Numbered from the stretch's first letter, positions 1 through 5,792 are shown. The stretch: DNA of 8,518 nucleotides from Gemmatimonadaceae bacterium (GCA_017881545.1 JADGQU010000082.1:1-8518), one strand, 5' to 3'. Notes: generated by a model from the letters alone, not told the origin. Numbers and translations are program-made.

Positions 1-118
1 CGTTCAGATGACGATCGAGCTGATTACGCCGATCGCAATGGACGAGGGCCTTCGCTTCGCCATCAGAGAGGGCGGCCGCACCGTCGGTGCAGGCGTCGTC
101 ACCAAGATCTTGAAGTAA
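1..118 (+). CDS. tuf: Elongation factor Tu, C-terminal end (partial)
   Basis: This is the last 38 codons of EF-Tu, the GTPase that carries aminoacyl-tRNA to the ribosomal A site in the cytoplasm. The first complete codon is at position 2 and the TAA stop is at 116-118; the rest of the gene lies upstream of the window. The visible part is the end of beta-barrel domain III, with the near-invariant stretches IAMDEGLRFAIREGG and RTVGAGVVTKILK seen in almost all bacterial EF-Tu proteins. Its position immediately upstream of rpsJ is the classic junction of the str and S10 operons. No GC-rich hairpin followed by a T-run comes after the stop, so read-through into rpsJ is likely. Identity is certain; nothing can be said about the missing GTPase domain. 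Confidence 0.97.
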   Translation, partial: VQMTIELITPIAMDEGLRFAIREGGRTVGAGVVTKILK

Positions 119-122
119 ACGG

Positions 123-173
123 TCGCAGTCCGCAGTAGGTCCGCAGTCCGCAATTAGTCCGAAGTTCGCAATT
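123..173. repeat. AGTCCGC heptamer repeat tract in the tuf-rpsJ spacer (left arm of inverted repeat)
   Basis: The 75-bp spacer between tuf and rpsJ is mostly made of imperfect copies of AGTCCGC: 127-133, 138-144 (first base changed), 145-151, 156-162 (last base changed) and 163-169 (C to T change). AATT or similar linkers separate some copies. Positions 139-161 are the exact reverse complement of 522-544 on the far side of rpsJ, a perfect 23-nt inverted repeat. The block CGCAGTAG at 131-138 is likewise the reverse complement of 503-510. The tract is not palindromic itself and encodes nothing obvious. It could be a dispersed intergenic repeat family or one arm of a long-range RNA stem; the sequence alone does not decide. 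Confidence 0.85.
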
Positions 174-193
174 CCAAGACACGAGAGAAAGCT

Positions 194-502
194 ATGGCAG
201 GAAGAATCAGAATTCGGCTCAAGGCGTTTGACCACGCCGTCATCGATCAGGCCGCCGCGGACATCGTCCGCACGGCCGAGAAGACGGGCGCGCAGGTGAG
301 TGGTCCGATTCCTTTGCCGACCAAGACGAAGCGCTGGACCGTTCTCCGCTCGCCGCACGTCGACAAGAAGTCGCGTGAGCAGTTCGAGCTCAAGACGCAC
401 AAGCGGTTGATCGACATTCTGGATTCGCGCGCGGCAACCGTTGACGCGCTGACCAAGCTCGATCTTCCCGCCGGCGTCGACGTCGAGATCAAGGTTGAGT
501 AA
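194..502 (+). CDS. rpsJ: 30S ribosomal protein S10 (NusE)
   Basis: S10 is a protein of the 30S head and, as NusE, partners NusB in transcription antitermination complexes. The 102-residue product has the normal family length. It shows the N-terminal beta strand IRIRLKAFDHAVID, the central PIPLPTKTKRWTVLRSPHV loop that contains the S10 signature and reaches into the 30S, and the C-terminal KTHKRLIDI segment. The ATG at 194 gives the standard N-terminus and follows a purine-rich GAGAGAAAG at 183-191, a weak Shine-Dalgarno placed closer than usual. The gene is the first of the S10 operon. Unlike its neighbours it is flanked by two repeat-filled spacers (75 and 57 nt) that share an inverted repeat. 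Nothing is odd in the protein itself. Confidence 0.98.
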   Translation: MAGRIRIRLKAFDHAVIDQAAADIVRTAEKTGAQVSGPIPLPTKTKRWTVLRSPHVDKKSREQFELKTHKRLIDILDSRAATVDALTKLDLPAGVDVEIKVE

Positions 503-548
503 CTACTGCGACTGCGGTATGCGGACTAATTGCGGACTGCGGACTAAT
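503..548. repeat. GCGGACT heptamer repeat tract in the rpsJ-rplC spacer (right arm of inverted repeat)
   Basis: The spacer after rpsJ carries three exact GCGGACT copies at 521-527, 532-538 and 539-545, preceded by degenerate ones around 507-520. Two AAT linkers (528-530, 546-548) follow copies. Positions 522-544 are the perfect reverse complement of 139-161, upstream of rpsJ. The tract ends about 5 nt before the presumed rplC ribosome-binding GGGA at 551-554, so pairing of the two arms in mRNA would enclose all of rpsJ (360 nt between arms) and end next to the rplC start region. Spacers this long are atypical between rpsJ and rplC in compact S10 operons. Confidence 0.87.
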
Positions 549-559
549 CAGGGAATTCA

Positions 560-1249
560 ATGATCGGTATCATCGGCAGGAAGCTGGGCATGACCCAGAT
601 CTTCAATGAAGAGGGACAGCAGATACCTTGCACCGTCGTGGAGGCAACTCCCAACTCGGTGGTCAAGGTTCTGAAAAAGGACCAGGTGGGGTTCGATTCC
701 GTCGAGCTCGGCTTCGGTGAGCAGCGCCACGCCCGCGAGTCGAAGAAGGGCGAACGCACTCCCCGCGGCCGTCGCGCGCACAAGGCCGTCATTGGCCATG
801 CGGCGAAAGCCGGTCTCACCGTCGCGCCCGAAGTTCTCCGCAGCTTCCGCCTCGACGACGCGCAGCTCAAGGAGAACAGGAAAGAGATTCCGACCTACAA
901 CCTTGGCGACAAGGTGACGGTCGAGATCTTTACTCCGGGCGAGCAGGTGAAGGTGACGGGAACTTCGAAAGGCCGCGGCTTCCAGGGCGTCGTCAAGCGC
1001 TACGGATTCCATGGCGGTCCCAACACACACGGCAACACCAAGCACCGTCGTCCCGGCTCCATCGGACCCGGCACCGATCCGTCGCGTGTCATCAAGGGCA
1101 AGAAGATGCCTGGTCACTACGGCGCCGAGCGGCACACACAGACGCACCTTCGCATCGAGCGCGTGGACGTGGCTCGCAACCTCCTTTACATCCGCGGCTC
1201 CGTGGCCGGTCCCACCAACGGGATCGTGCTCGTGAAGAAGCAGGGCTAA
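560..1249 (+). CDS. rplC: 50S ribosomal protein L3
   Basis: L3 is an early-assembly 23S rRNA-binding protein whose long loop reaches the peptidyl-transferase region. The 229-residue product fits the family (about 205-220) with a slightly long middle. It starts with the standard MIGIIGRKLGMTQIF. The core motif GTSKGRGFQGVVKRYGF is at about 134-150, followed by the HGNTKHRRPGSIG loop (157-169) and KGKKMPGHYGAER. The glutamine that E. coli PrmB methylates lies just after the GSIG motif; here the residue after GSIG is proline (P170), so that modification is not expected, as in many non-proteobacteria. The start has a modest CAGGGA at 549-554. rplD begins 2 nt after the stop, implying coupled translation. 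Confidence 0.97.
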   Translation: MIGIIGRKLGMTQIFNEEGQQIPCTVVEATPNSVVKVLKKDQVGFDSVELGFGEQRHARESKKGERTPRGRRAHKAVIGHAAKAGLTVAPEVLRSFRLDDAQLKENRKEIPTYNLGDKVTVEIFTPGEQVKVTGTSKGRGFQGVVKRYGFHGGPNTHGNTKHRRPGSIGPGTDPSRVIKGKKMPGHYGAERHTQTHLRIERVDVARNLLYIRGSVAGPTNGIVLVKKQG

Positions 1250-1251
1250 TC

Positions 1252-2112
1252 ATGGCTGAGACTACGAATCCCACTCTGAAGGCAGCCGCGTACACCGCCG
1301 GCGGAACCGCGCGCGAGAGCGTCGATCTTCCGACCGAGCTGTTCGACGGTACGATCAACATGCCGGTGATGCACCAGGCCGTTAAGGCGTTCCTGGGGAA
1401 TCAGCGTCTCGGGCTCGCGTACACCAAGACGCGCGGTCTCGTGACGGGTGGCAACCAGAAGCCGTGGAAGCAGAAGGGAACCGGCCGCGCCCGTCAGGGC
1501 TCGCGCCGCGCTCCGCATTTCGTCGGCGGCGGTACTGTGTTCGGCCCGACGGGCCGCAAGTACAACCAGACGGTTCCGCGCCAGATCCGTGCACTTGCCC
1601 GCAAGAGCGCGCTCAACGCGCGCGCGAGCGAGGCCGCGCTGATCGTGATCGACAACTTCAACTACGACGCGCCCAGCACCAAGCAGATGGTCTCGCTGCT
1701 CGGGGCACTCGGCGTGACGGACAAGAAGGTGCTGATTCTTACAGACGGCAATAAGCCCAATGTTTTCTTGAGCGGTCGCAATCTGCAGCGGACGCACGTG
1801 ATGCCGTACTCGGACGTCTCGACGTACCACATCCTCTGGTCCGATGTCGTGCTCGTCGAGTCAAATGCGCTCGGCTACACACTCGCGAAGGTGGACGAGA
1901 AGCCACATGCCGCGCGCCCGAAGGCGGAGAGCAAGTCTCGCGGAGCGGAGAAGGCGGAGCGCAAGACGGCAAAGGCCGCGACCAAGAACTCCAACGCCCA
2001 CAAGACGGCGAGAAAGGCAGCCAAGGCCGCGGGCAAGTCCGCCAAGCCGAAGGCAAAGAGCGCCAAGAAGCCTGCCGCCAAGAAATCGGCCGGCAAGAAG
2101 AAAGGGAAATAA
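1252..2112 (+). CDS. rplD: 50S ribosomal protein L4 with long Lys/Ala-rich C-terminal tail
   Basis: L4 binds 23S rRNA domain I and lines the exit tunnel; in E. coli it also represses its own S10 operon. Residues 1 to about 215 are a normal L4. The tunnel-loop region contains GGNQKPWKQKGTGRARQGSR (about 66-85), followed by FGPTGRKY (97-104). A Rossmann-like second half contains ALIVIDNF and KKVLILTDG and ends near SNALGYTLAKV. Most L4 proteins stop there at 200-210 residues. This one continues about 70 residues (217-286, nt 1900-2109) with almost only K, A, S, R and G, in repeats such as KTARKAAKAAGKSAK and KPAAKKSAGKKKGK, like a histone H1 tail. The reading frame is open and uses the same codons as the core, so it is real coding, presumably a disordered rRNA- or nucleic-acid-binding tail. 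Confidence 0.96.
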   Translation: MAETTNPTLKAAAYTAGGTARESVDLPTELFDGTINMPVMHQAVKAFLGNQRLGLAYTKTRGLVTGGNQKPWKQKGTGRARQGSRRAPHFVGGGTVFGPTGRKYNQTVPRQIRALARKSALNARASEAALIVIDNFNYDAPSTKQMVSLLGALGVTDKKVLILTDGNKPNVFLSGRNLQRTHVMPYSDVSTYHILWSDVVLVESNALGYTLAKVDEKPHAARPKAESKSRGAEKAERKTAKAATKNSNAHKTARKAAKAAGKSAKPKAKSAKKPAAKKSAGKKKGK

Positions 2113-2116
2113 GGAT
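2110..2116 (+). promoter_or_regulatory. rplW Shine-Dalgarno overlapping the rplD stop
   Basis: TAAGGAT contains the rplD stop TAA (2110-2112) and an AAGGA core, 7-8 nt before the rplW ATG at 2123. A ribosome finishing L4 would sit on this site, which favours coupled translation of rplW. Confidence 0.7.
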
Positions 2117-2122
2117 TAAGCG

Positions 2123-2413
2123 ATGCCAACACTGACCAGCACCATCATCACTCCGATCGTCACCGAGCAGACTTCGACGGCGTATCAGGATCGCGGTGAG
2201 TACACGTTTCGCGTGCACCCGAAAGCGACGAAGACGCAGATCAGAAAAGCGATCGAAGAGCTCTTCAACGTGAAGGTCACCGGCGTCTGGACCTCGAACC
2301 ATCGCGGCAAGGATCGCCGCGTGGGTCAGGTTGTCGGACGTCGTCCACACTGGAAAAAAGCGATCATAACGCTGAAAGACGGCGATTCGATCGAAATCTT
2401 CGAGGGCGCATAA
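2123..2413 (+). CDS. rplW: 50S ribosomal protein L23
   Basis: L23 sits beside the polypeptide exit of the 50S subunit and is the docking site for trigger factor and SRP. The 96-residue protein has the family length. It shows the N-terminal IITPIVTEQTSTAYQ, the KATKTQIRKAIEELFNVKV helix-strand, and the C-terminal GRRPHWKKAIITLKDGDSIE. Glu15 in the VTEQ segment aligns by position with E. coli Glu18, the main trigger-factor contact, so chaperone docking looks preserved; the lysine usually next to it is glutamine here. The start is fixed by the AAGGA site that overlaps the end of rplD. rplB starts 4 nt after the stop. Confidence 0.97.
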   Translation: MPTLTSTIITPIVTEQTSTAYQDRGEYTFRVHPKATKTQIRKAIEELFNVKVTGVWTSNHRGKDRRVGQVVGRRPHWKKAIITLKDGDSIEIFEGA

Positions 2414-2417
2414 CACA

Positions 2418-3248
2418 ATGCCCGTTCGTCAATTCAAGCCAGTAACCCCAAGCTCGCGTTCCCACTCGGTCTCCGATTTCTCGGAGATCACGCGGACCAC
2501 GGGCGAGAAGTCGCTGATGGAGCCGCTCACGAGGAGCGGCGGGCGCGACAATCACGGACACATAGCGATGCGCCGCATCGGCGGCGGTCACAAGCGCATG
2601 TATCGGATCATCGACTTCAAGCGCAACAAGTTCGGCATGCAGGCGACGGTGCGTGAGATCGAATACGATCCGAATCGCACCGCGCGGATAGCGCTGGTCG
2701 AGTACGAGGATGGAGAGAAGCGCTACATCCTGCATCCGAAGGGACTTTCTGTCGGGGACAAGATCGTGTCCGGCAAGGGCTCCGACAGCCGCGTCGGCAA
2801 TGCGCTTCCACTACGCGAGATCCCGCTCGGCACCGACGTGCACAACGTCGAGCTGAAGCCGGGCGCCGGCGGGAAGATGGCACGTGCTGCAGGCACTTCC
2901 CTCGAGGTTGTTGCGAAAGAAGGCGAGTACGTAACGCTCCGCATGGCTTCCACCGAGATGCGCATGGTGCACGGCGACTGCCTTGGCACGGTCGGCACGG
3001 TTGGAAACGCCGAGCACGAGCTGTTGTCGCACGGGAAGGCTGGAAAGAGCCGTTGGCTCGGTGTGCGCCCCAAGGTTCGCGGTGAAGTCATGAACCCGGT
3101 CGATCATCCGCACGGTGGTCGTACGCGCGGCGGCCGCAACGTCGTGGACAAGTGGGGCAACAAGGAAGGCGTGAAGACGCGCAACAAGAAGAAGCCATCG
3201 CAGCGCCTGATCGTTCGTGGACGCAAGCGCGGCAAAGCAACTCAGTAG
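2418..3248 (+). CDS. rplB: 50S ribosomal protein L2
   Basis: L2 is among the most conserved 50S proteins; it is needed for subunit association and supports the peptidyl-transferase centre. The 276-residue product has full length. The N-terminus reads MPVRQFKPVTPSSRS; SGGRDNHGHIAMRRIGGGHK (about 41-60) is the OB-fold RNA-binding start; the middle has PGAGGKMARAAG. The C-terminal signature VMNPVDHPHGG lies at 224-234 and contains the conserved histidine (H230). After it the usual GGGEG is replaced by GGRTRGGR, and the C-terminus ends LIVRGRKRGKATQ. The ATG at 2418 follows GAGG at 2402-2405, about 12 nt upstream. The gene sits 4 nt after rplW and 26 nt before rpsS. Confidence 0.97.
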   Translation: MPVRQFKPVTPSSRSHSVSDFSEITRTTGEKSLMEPLTRSGGRDNHGHIAMRRIGGGHKRMYRIIDFKRNKFGMQATVREIEYDPNRTARIALVEYEDGEKRYILHPKGLSVGDKIVSGKGSDSRVGNALPLREIPLGTDVHNVELKPGAGGKMARAAGTSLEVVAKEGEYVTLRMASTEMRMVHGDCLGTVGTVGNAEHELLSHGKAGKSRWLGVRPKVRGEVMNPVDHPHGGRTRGGRNVVDKWGNKEGVKTRNKKKPSQRLIVRGRKRGKATQ

Positions 3249-3274
3249 CAAGCAACCAACTCTGGGACTCGGAC

Positions 3275-3634
3275 ATGGCGAGAAGTGTAAAAAAGGGACC
3301 GTACGTTCAGGACGCGTTGATGGCGAAAGTCTCGACGATGAACAACAAGAACGAGAAGCGGGTGATCAAGACGTGGGGGAGGTCGAGCACGATCATCCCC
3401 GACTTCGTCGGTCACACCTTCGCGGTCCACAACGGCAACAAGTTCATCCCGGTCTACGTGACCGAGAACATGGTTGGGCACAAGCTCGGCGAGTTCTCGC
3501 CGACTCGTCTCTTCCGCGGCCACACGGGCGCGGTGAAGGCGACGGACAAGAAGGCGGGCGGAGTTCCGACGTCTCCTGGCGCGGCGCCGGCGTCGTCCGG
3601 CCCACCGGCCAAGGGCGGGGAGAGGGGCAAGTGA
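3275..3634 (+). CDS. rpsS: 30S ribosomal protein S19 with C-terminal extension
   Basis: S19 works with S13 in the 30S head near the A-site tRNA and the B1 intersubunit bridges. The ATG at 3275 gives the canonical MARSVKKGPYV start. An in-frame start further upstream would run through the end of rplB and produce a non-homologous leader, so it is rejected. Residues 1 to about 90 match the family, with RSSTIIPDFVGHTFAVHNG, KFIPVYVTENMVGHKLGEF and SPTRLFRGH. S19 is usually 92-95 residues; this one has 119. The extra C-terminal stretch (about 93-119) is rich in G, P, A, S and K, probably disordered. The stop TGA overlaps the GTG start of rplV (GTGA). Confidence 0.96.
   Translation: MARSVKKGPYVQDALMAKVSTMNNKNEKRVIKTWGRSSTIIPDFVGHTFAVHNGNKFIPVYVTENMVGHKLGEFSPTRLFRGHTGAVKATDKKAGGVPTSPGAAPASSGPPAKGGERGK
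3617..3627 (+). promoter_or_regulatory. Purine-rich Shine-Dalgarno for rplV inside the rpsS tail
   Basis: GGGGAGAGGGG lies within the last codons of rpsS and places GGAG/GAGG cores 5-8 nt before the GTG at 3631. This supports 3631 as the rplV start. It also means part of the Gly/Arg-rich S19 C-terminus is encoded by ribosome-binding sequence for the next gene. Confidence 0.65.
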
Positions 3635-4116
3635 GCGAGAGATCGAGAGTTCGCGCGGCGCGTCACGCCGCTGAGAGAAAGGGAGTGTCGAGCGCCATTC
3701 AGCGCACGGCGCGCCAGTCGCCGTACAAGATGCGTCTCGTCATCGATCAGATCCGCGGCAAGGATGTGAACGAAGCGCTGGGCCTGCTCAAGTTCTCGAA
3801 GAAGCACGCGGCGAAGCAGATCGCGAAGGTTCTCAACTCCGCGGTCGCGAATGCCGAGTTCAAGTCGAGAGAAGGGAGCGAGCCGGTCGATGTTGACACG
3901 CTCTACATCAGTCACGCGATCGTGAACGAAGGTCCGGCACTCCGGCGCTTCATGCCGGCGGCGCAGGGACGCGCTACGCCGATCAGAAAGAGAACCAGTC
4001 ACGTCGAGATCTTTCTCGACGCGCGAGAAGAGAAGAAGGTCAGCGCTTCGCGCCCCGCGCGCACTGCTGAGTCTTCGGCACCAAAGGCTTCCAAGTCCTC
4101 GAGGAGTAAGAGTTAA
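3631..4116 (+). CDS. rplV: 50S ribosomal protein L22, extended at both ends
   Basis: L22 contacts all 23S domains, and its beta-hairpin lines the exit tunnel; changes there give macrolide resistance in other bacteria. The core spans about residues 22-132, with ARQSPYKMRLVIDQIRGK, the ANAEF segment, and the hairpin NEGPALRRFMPAAQGRATPI leading to KRTSHVEIFL. I choose the GTG at 3631 because it overlaps the rpsS stop and follows a strong purine-rich site; this gives 161 residues. A second in-frame GTG at 3685 would remove an 18-residue basic leader and give a more usual N-terminus, but its upstream AGAAAGGGA is too close for good initiation. The family is about 110 residues, so there is also a Ser/Lys/Ala-rich C-terminal tail (133-161). 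The stop overlaps rpsC by one base (TAATG). Identity is certain; the exact start is less so. Confidence 0.94.
   Translation: MSERSRVRAARHAAERKGVSSAIQRTARQSPYKMRLVIDQIRGKDVNEALGLLKFSKKHAAKQIAKVLNSAVANAEFKSREGSEPVDVDTLYISHAIVNEGPALRRFMPAAQGRATPIRKRTSHVEIFLDAREEKKVSASRPARTAESSAPKASKSSRSKS
4101..4106 (+). promoter_or_regulatory. rpsC Shine-Dalgarno GAGGAG
   Basis: GAGGAG lies 9 nt before the rpsC ATG, inside the last codons of rplV. With the one-base TAATG overlap it makes termination-reinitiation coupling between rplV and rpsC likely. Confidence 0.75.
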
Positions 4117-4775
4117 TGGGACAGAAAACACATCCGATCGGCTTCCGCCTCGGCATCTCCAAGACGTGGAGATCGCAGTGGTACGCGAACCGCGATTTTC
4201 CGGCACTCCTTCGTGAGGACGAGCTCCTTCGCAAGTATCTGAAGGCGCGGCTCGGCCACGCGGCTATTGCCGACATCCGCATCGAGCGGAAGCCGGGCAA
4301 GGTCGTCGTCACGATCCACACGGGCCGTCCGGGCGTCGTCATCGGTAAGAAGGGCGCCGAAGTCGACCAGCTCCGCGACGAGCTCACCAGGCTCTCCGGG
4401 AAGGAAGTCGGGATCAACGTCGAAGAGATCAAGCGTCCCGAGCTCGACGCGCAGCTCGTTGCCGACAACATCGCGAACCAGCTGGCGCAGCGCATCTCGT
4501 TCCGCCGCGCCATGAAGCGCGCGGTGCAGAGCGCAATGCGCATGGGCGCGGGCGGAATCAAGATCAAGTGCGGCGGCCGCCTGGGCGGCGCCGAGATCGC
4601 GCGCGTTGAGGGATATCACGAGGGTCGTGTGCCTCTCCATACGCTGCGCGCGGACATCGACTACGCGACGTCCACCGCGAAGACCACTTTCGGCACCATC
4701 GGTGTGAAGGTCTGGATCTTCAAGGGCGAGATCGTCGAAGATCGCCGCGGCAAGACCTACTCGACTGGCGTCTGA
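4116..4775 (+). CDS. rpsC: 30S ribosomal protein S3
   Basis: S3 forms part of the mRNA entry tunnel of the 30S subunit and contributes to its mRNA helicase activity. The 219-residue product is close to the usual 210-235. The N-terminus MGQKTHPIGFRLGI is canonical. The type II KH domain is at about 39-107, with the GxxG loop GKKG at 77-80 in the context RPGVVIGKKGAEVDQL. The C-terminal domain begins FRRAMKRAVQSAM (129-141); its R130, R131 and K134 correspond to the entry-site basic residues of E. coli. The end GVKVWIFKGEI is standard, with a shorter tail than in E. coli. Start position is fixed by GAGGAG and the overlap with rplV. rplP follows after 12 nt. Confidence 0.97.
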   Translation: MGQKTHPIGFRLGISKTWRSQWYANRDFPALLREDELLRKYLKARLGHAAIADIRIERKPGKVVVTIHTGRPGVVIGKKGAEVDQLRDELTRLSGKEVGINVEEIKRPELDAQLVADNIANQLAQRISFRRAMKRAVQSAMRMGAGGIKIKCGGRLGGAEIARVEGYHEGRVPLHTLRADIDYATSTAKTTFGTIGVKVWIFKGEIVEDRRGKTYSTGV

Positions 4776-4787
4776 GGAATATAGAAA

Positions 4788-5216
4788 ATGCTCAGTCCCA
4801 AGCGCGTAAAGTTCAGAAAGCGGTTCAAGGGGAGAACGAAGGGGCTTGCCACGCGTGGCAATGAAGTCTCCTTCGGACACTATGGCCTGAAGGCGCTCGA
4901 GCCCGGCTGGGTTTCCAACCGGCAGATCGAGGCGGCGCGTGTGGCACTGACGCGCCACATCAAGCGTGGCGGCAAGGTCTGGATCAGGATTTTCCCGGAC
5001 AAGCCGATCACCAAGAAGCCGGCCGAGACCCGCATGGGTAAGGGGAAAGGCTCACCGGAAGGCTGGGTGGCGGTAGTAAAGCCGGGAAGAGTGATGTTCG
5101 AGCTCGAGGGCGTGACGCCCGAGATCGGAAAGAAGGCGATGGCGTTGGCCGCCGCCAAGATCGGAGTGAAGTCGAAGTTCGTGACACGTGAGGAGGCGCA
5201 TACGGATGCTGGCTAA
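4788..5216 (+). CDS. rplP: 50S ribosomal protein L16
   Basis: L16 sits at the base of the L7/L12 stalk and helps position A-site tRNA. The 142-residue product has the normal length (136-145). It begins MLSPKRVKFRKRFKGR, contains the GNEVSFGHYGLKALEPGW block, KVWIRIFPDKPITKKPAE, and the TRMGKGKG loop at 81-88. R82 is the position hydroxylated by YcfD in E. coli. GAGGAA at 4774-4779 overlaps the rpsC stop and supports the ATG at 4788. The 3' end carries the perfect AGGAGG of rpmC, and the last four codons including the stop overlap the rpmC start by 11 nt. Confidence 0.97.
   Translation: MLSPKRVKFRKRFKGRTKGLATRGNEVSFGHYGLKALEPGWVSNRQIEAARVALTRHIKRGGKVWIRIFPDKPITKKPAETRMGKGKGSPEGWVAVVKPGRVMFELEGVTPEIGKKAMALAAAKIGVKSKFVTREEAHTDAG
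5191..5196 (+). promoter_or_regulatory. Consensus AGGAGG ribosome-binding site deciding the rpmC start
   Basis: A perfect AGGAGG inside the end of rplP lies 9 nt before the ATG at 5206. This favours 5206 over the in-frame GTG at 5188, which lies upstream of the site and would add only six residues (MRRRIR). Confidence 0.85.
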
Positions 5217-5505
5217 GGACATTCGCGAGATGGGCGAGGCGGACATCAAGTCCCGCATCGCCGAGCTGGAGAGGGAGAGATTCAATCTCCGCCTCGCGTC
5301 CGGTACGCGCACGCTCGACGACCCGCTGCGGCTGCGGGTGATTCGCAGAGACGTGGCACGGCTCAAGACGATACTGAACGAGAAAATCATTGGAATCGCC
5401 GAGGCGAAAGAGCCGACGCGTGTGAAGGCCAGACGTGTGACGGGAAGACGCGGGCTTAAATCGGCTACTGCGACGAACCGTGCGAAGAGGAGTAAGAGGG
5501 CTTAA
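5206..5505 (+). CDS. rpmC: 50S ribosomal protein L29 with basic C-terminal tail
   Basis: L29 is a small helical-hairpin protein next to L23 at the nascent-chain exit, part of the platform for trigger factor and SRP. The ATG at 5206 gives MLAKDIREMGEADI, the usual start. Helix 1 covers about 10-31, with the ELERERFNLRLASG signature, and helix 2 about 39-65 ends in ARLKTILNEK. L29 is normally 60-70 residues; this one has 99, because about 34 residues (66-99) rich in R, K, A and T follow helix 2. The frame stays open up to the TAATG overlap with rpsQ. As L29 lies at the exit rim, a basic tail could reach rRNA or the exit region; that is inference. Confidence 0.95.
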   Translation: MLAKDIREMGEADIKSRIAELERERFNLRLASGTRTLDDPLRLRVIRRDVARLKTILNEKIIGIAEAKEPTRVKARRVTGRRGLKSATATNRAKRSKRA

Positions 5506-5792
5506 TGGCTGAATTGGCGAAGAGAGAAAGCGGGGCGATCGAGCGGAACGCGCGGAAGACGCGCATCGGCAAGGTCGTCAGCGACAAGATGGCGAAGACC
5601 GTCGTGGTCTCGATCGAGCGCAGAGTGCAGCATCCCGTGTACGGCAAGATGGTTCGCCGCACGACGAAGCTGAAAGCGCACGACGAGCTGAACGAGGCCA
5701 AGACGGGCGACACCGTCCGCATCATGGAGACCCGGCCCTTGTCGAAAGACAAGCGATGGCGCGTGGTCGAAATCATCGAACGTGCACGTTAA
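5505..5792 (+). CDS. rpsQ: 30S ribosomal protein S17
   Basis: S17 is a primary 16S rRNA-binding protein of the OB-fold type, needed early in 30S assembly. The 95-residue product includes ARKTRIGKVVSDKMAKTVVV (about 16-35), HPVYGKMVRRT, and the family signature GDTVRIMETRPLS. Families usually start near the residues corresponding to 'IERNARK', so roughly 11 extra residues precede the core. The ATG at 5505 overlaps the rpmC TAA by one base. Two purine-rich sites, GAGGAG at 5487-5492 and AGAGGG at 5495-5500, lie upstream inside the rpmC tail. The N-terminal addition is thus well supported by start-site context. rplN follows after 12 nt. Confidence 0.96.
   Translation: MAELAKRESGAIERNARKTRIGKVVSDKMAKTVVVSIERRVQHPVYGKMVRRTTKLKAHDELNEAKTGDTVRIMETRPLSKDKRWRVVEIIERAR

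Noticed and set aside
119..193. Dedicated promoter or L4-type leader before rpsJ
   Set aside because: No convincing -35/-10 pair is visible and the spacer is mostly heptamer repeats, too short for the E. coli-style S10 leader.
123..548. CRISPR array or insertion-sequence ends
   Set aside because: The 7-nt units are contiguous or irregularly spaced with no spacers of constant length. The sequence between the inverted arms is rpsJ, not a transposase, and no target duplication is evident.
3152..3274. In-frame upstream extension of S19 to an ATG inside rplB
   Set aside because: The extra 41 residues are rplB read in another frame. S19 homology begins exactly at the ATG at 3275.
4113..4958. Long antisense open frame (281 codons) opposite rpsC and rplP
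   Set aside because: It lies fully opposite highly conserved ribosomal genes. Long antisense frames arise from the G/C third-position bias, and its translation resembles no protein I know.
5188..5205. GTG at 5188 as the rpmC start
   Set aside because: It lies before the perfect AGGAGG at 5191-5196, which positions ribosomes at the ATG at 5206. The added MRRRIR has no counterpart in the family.
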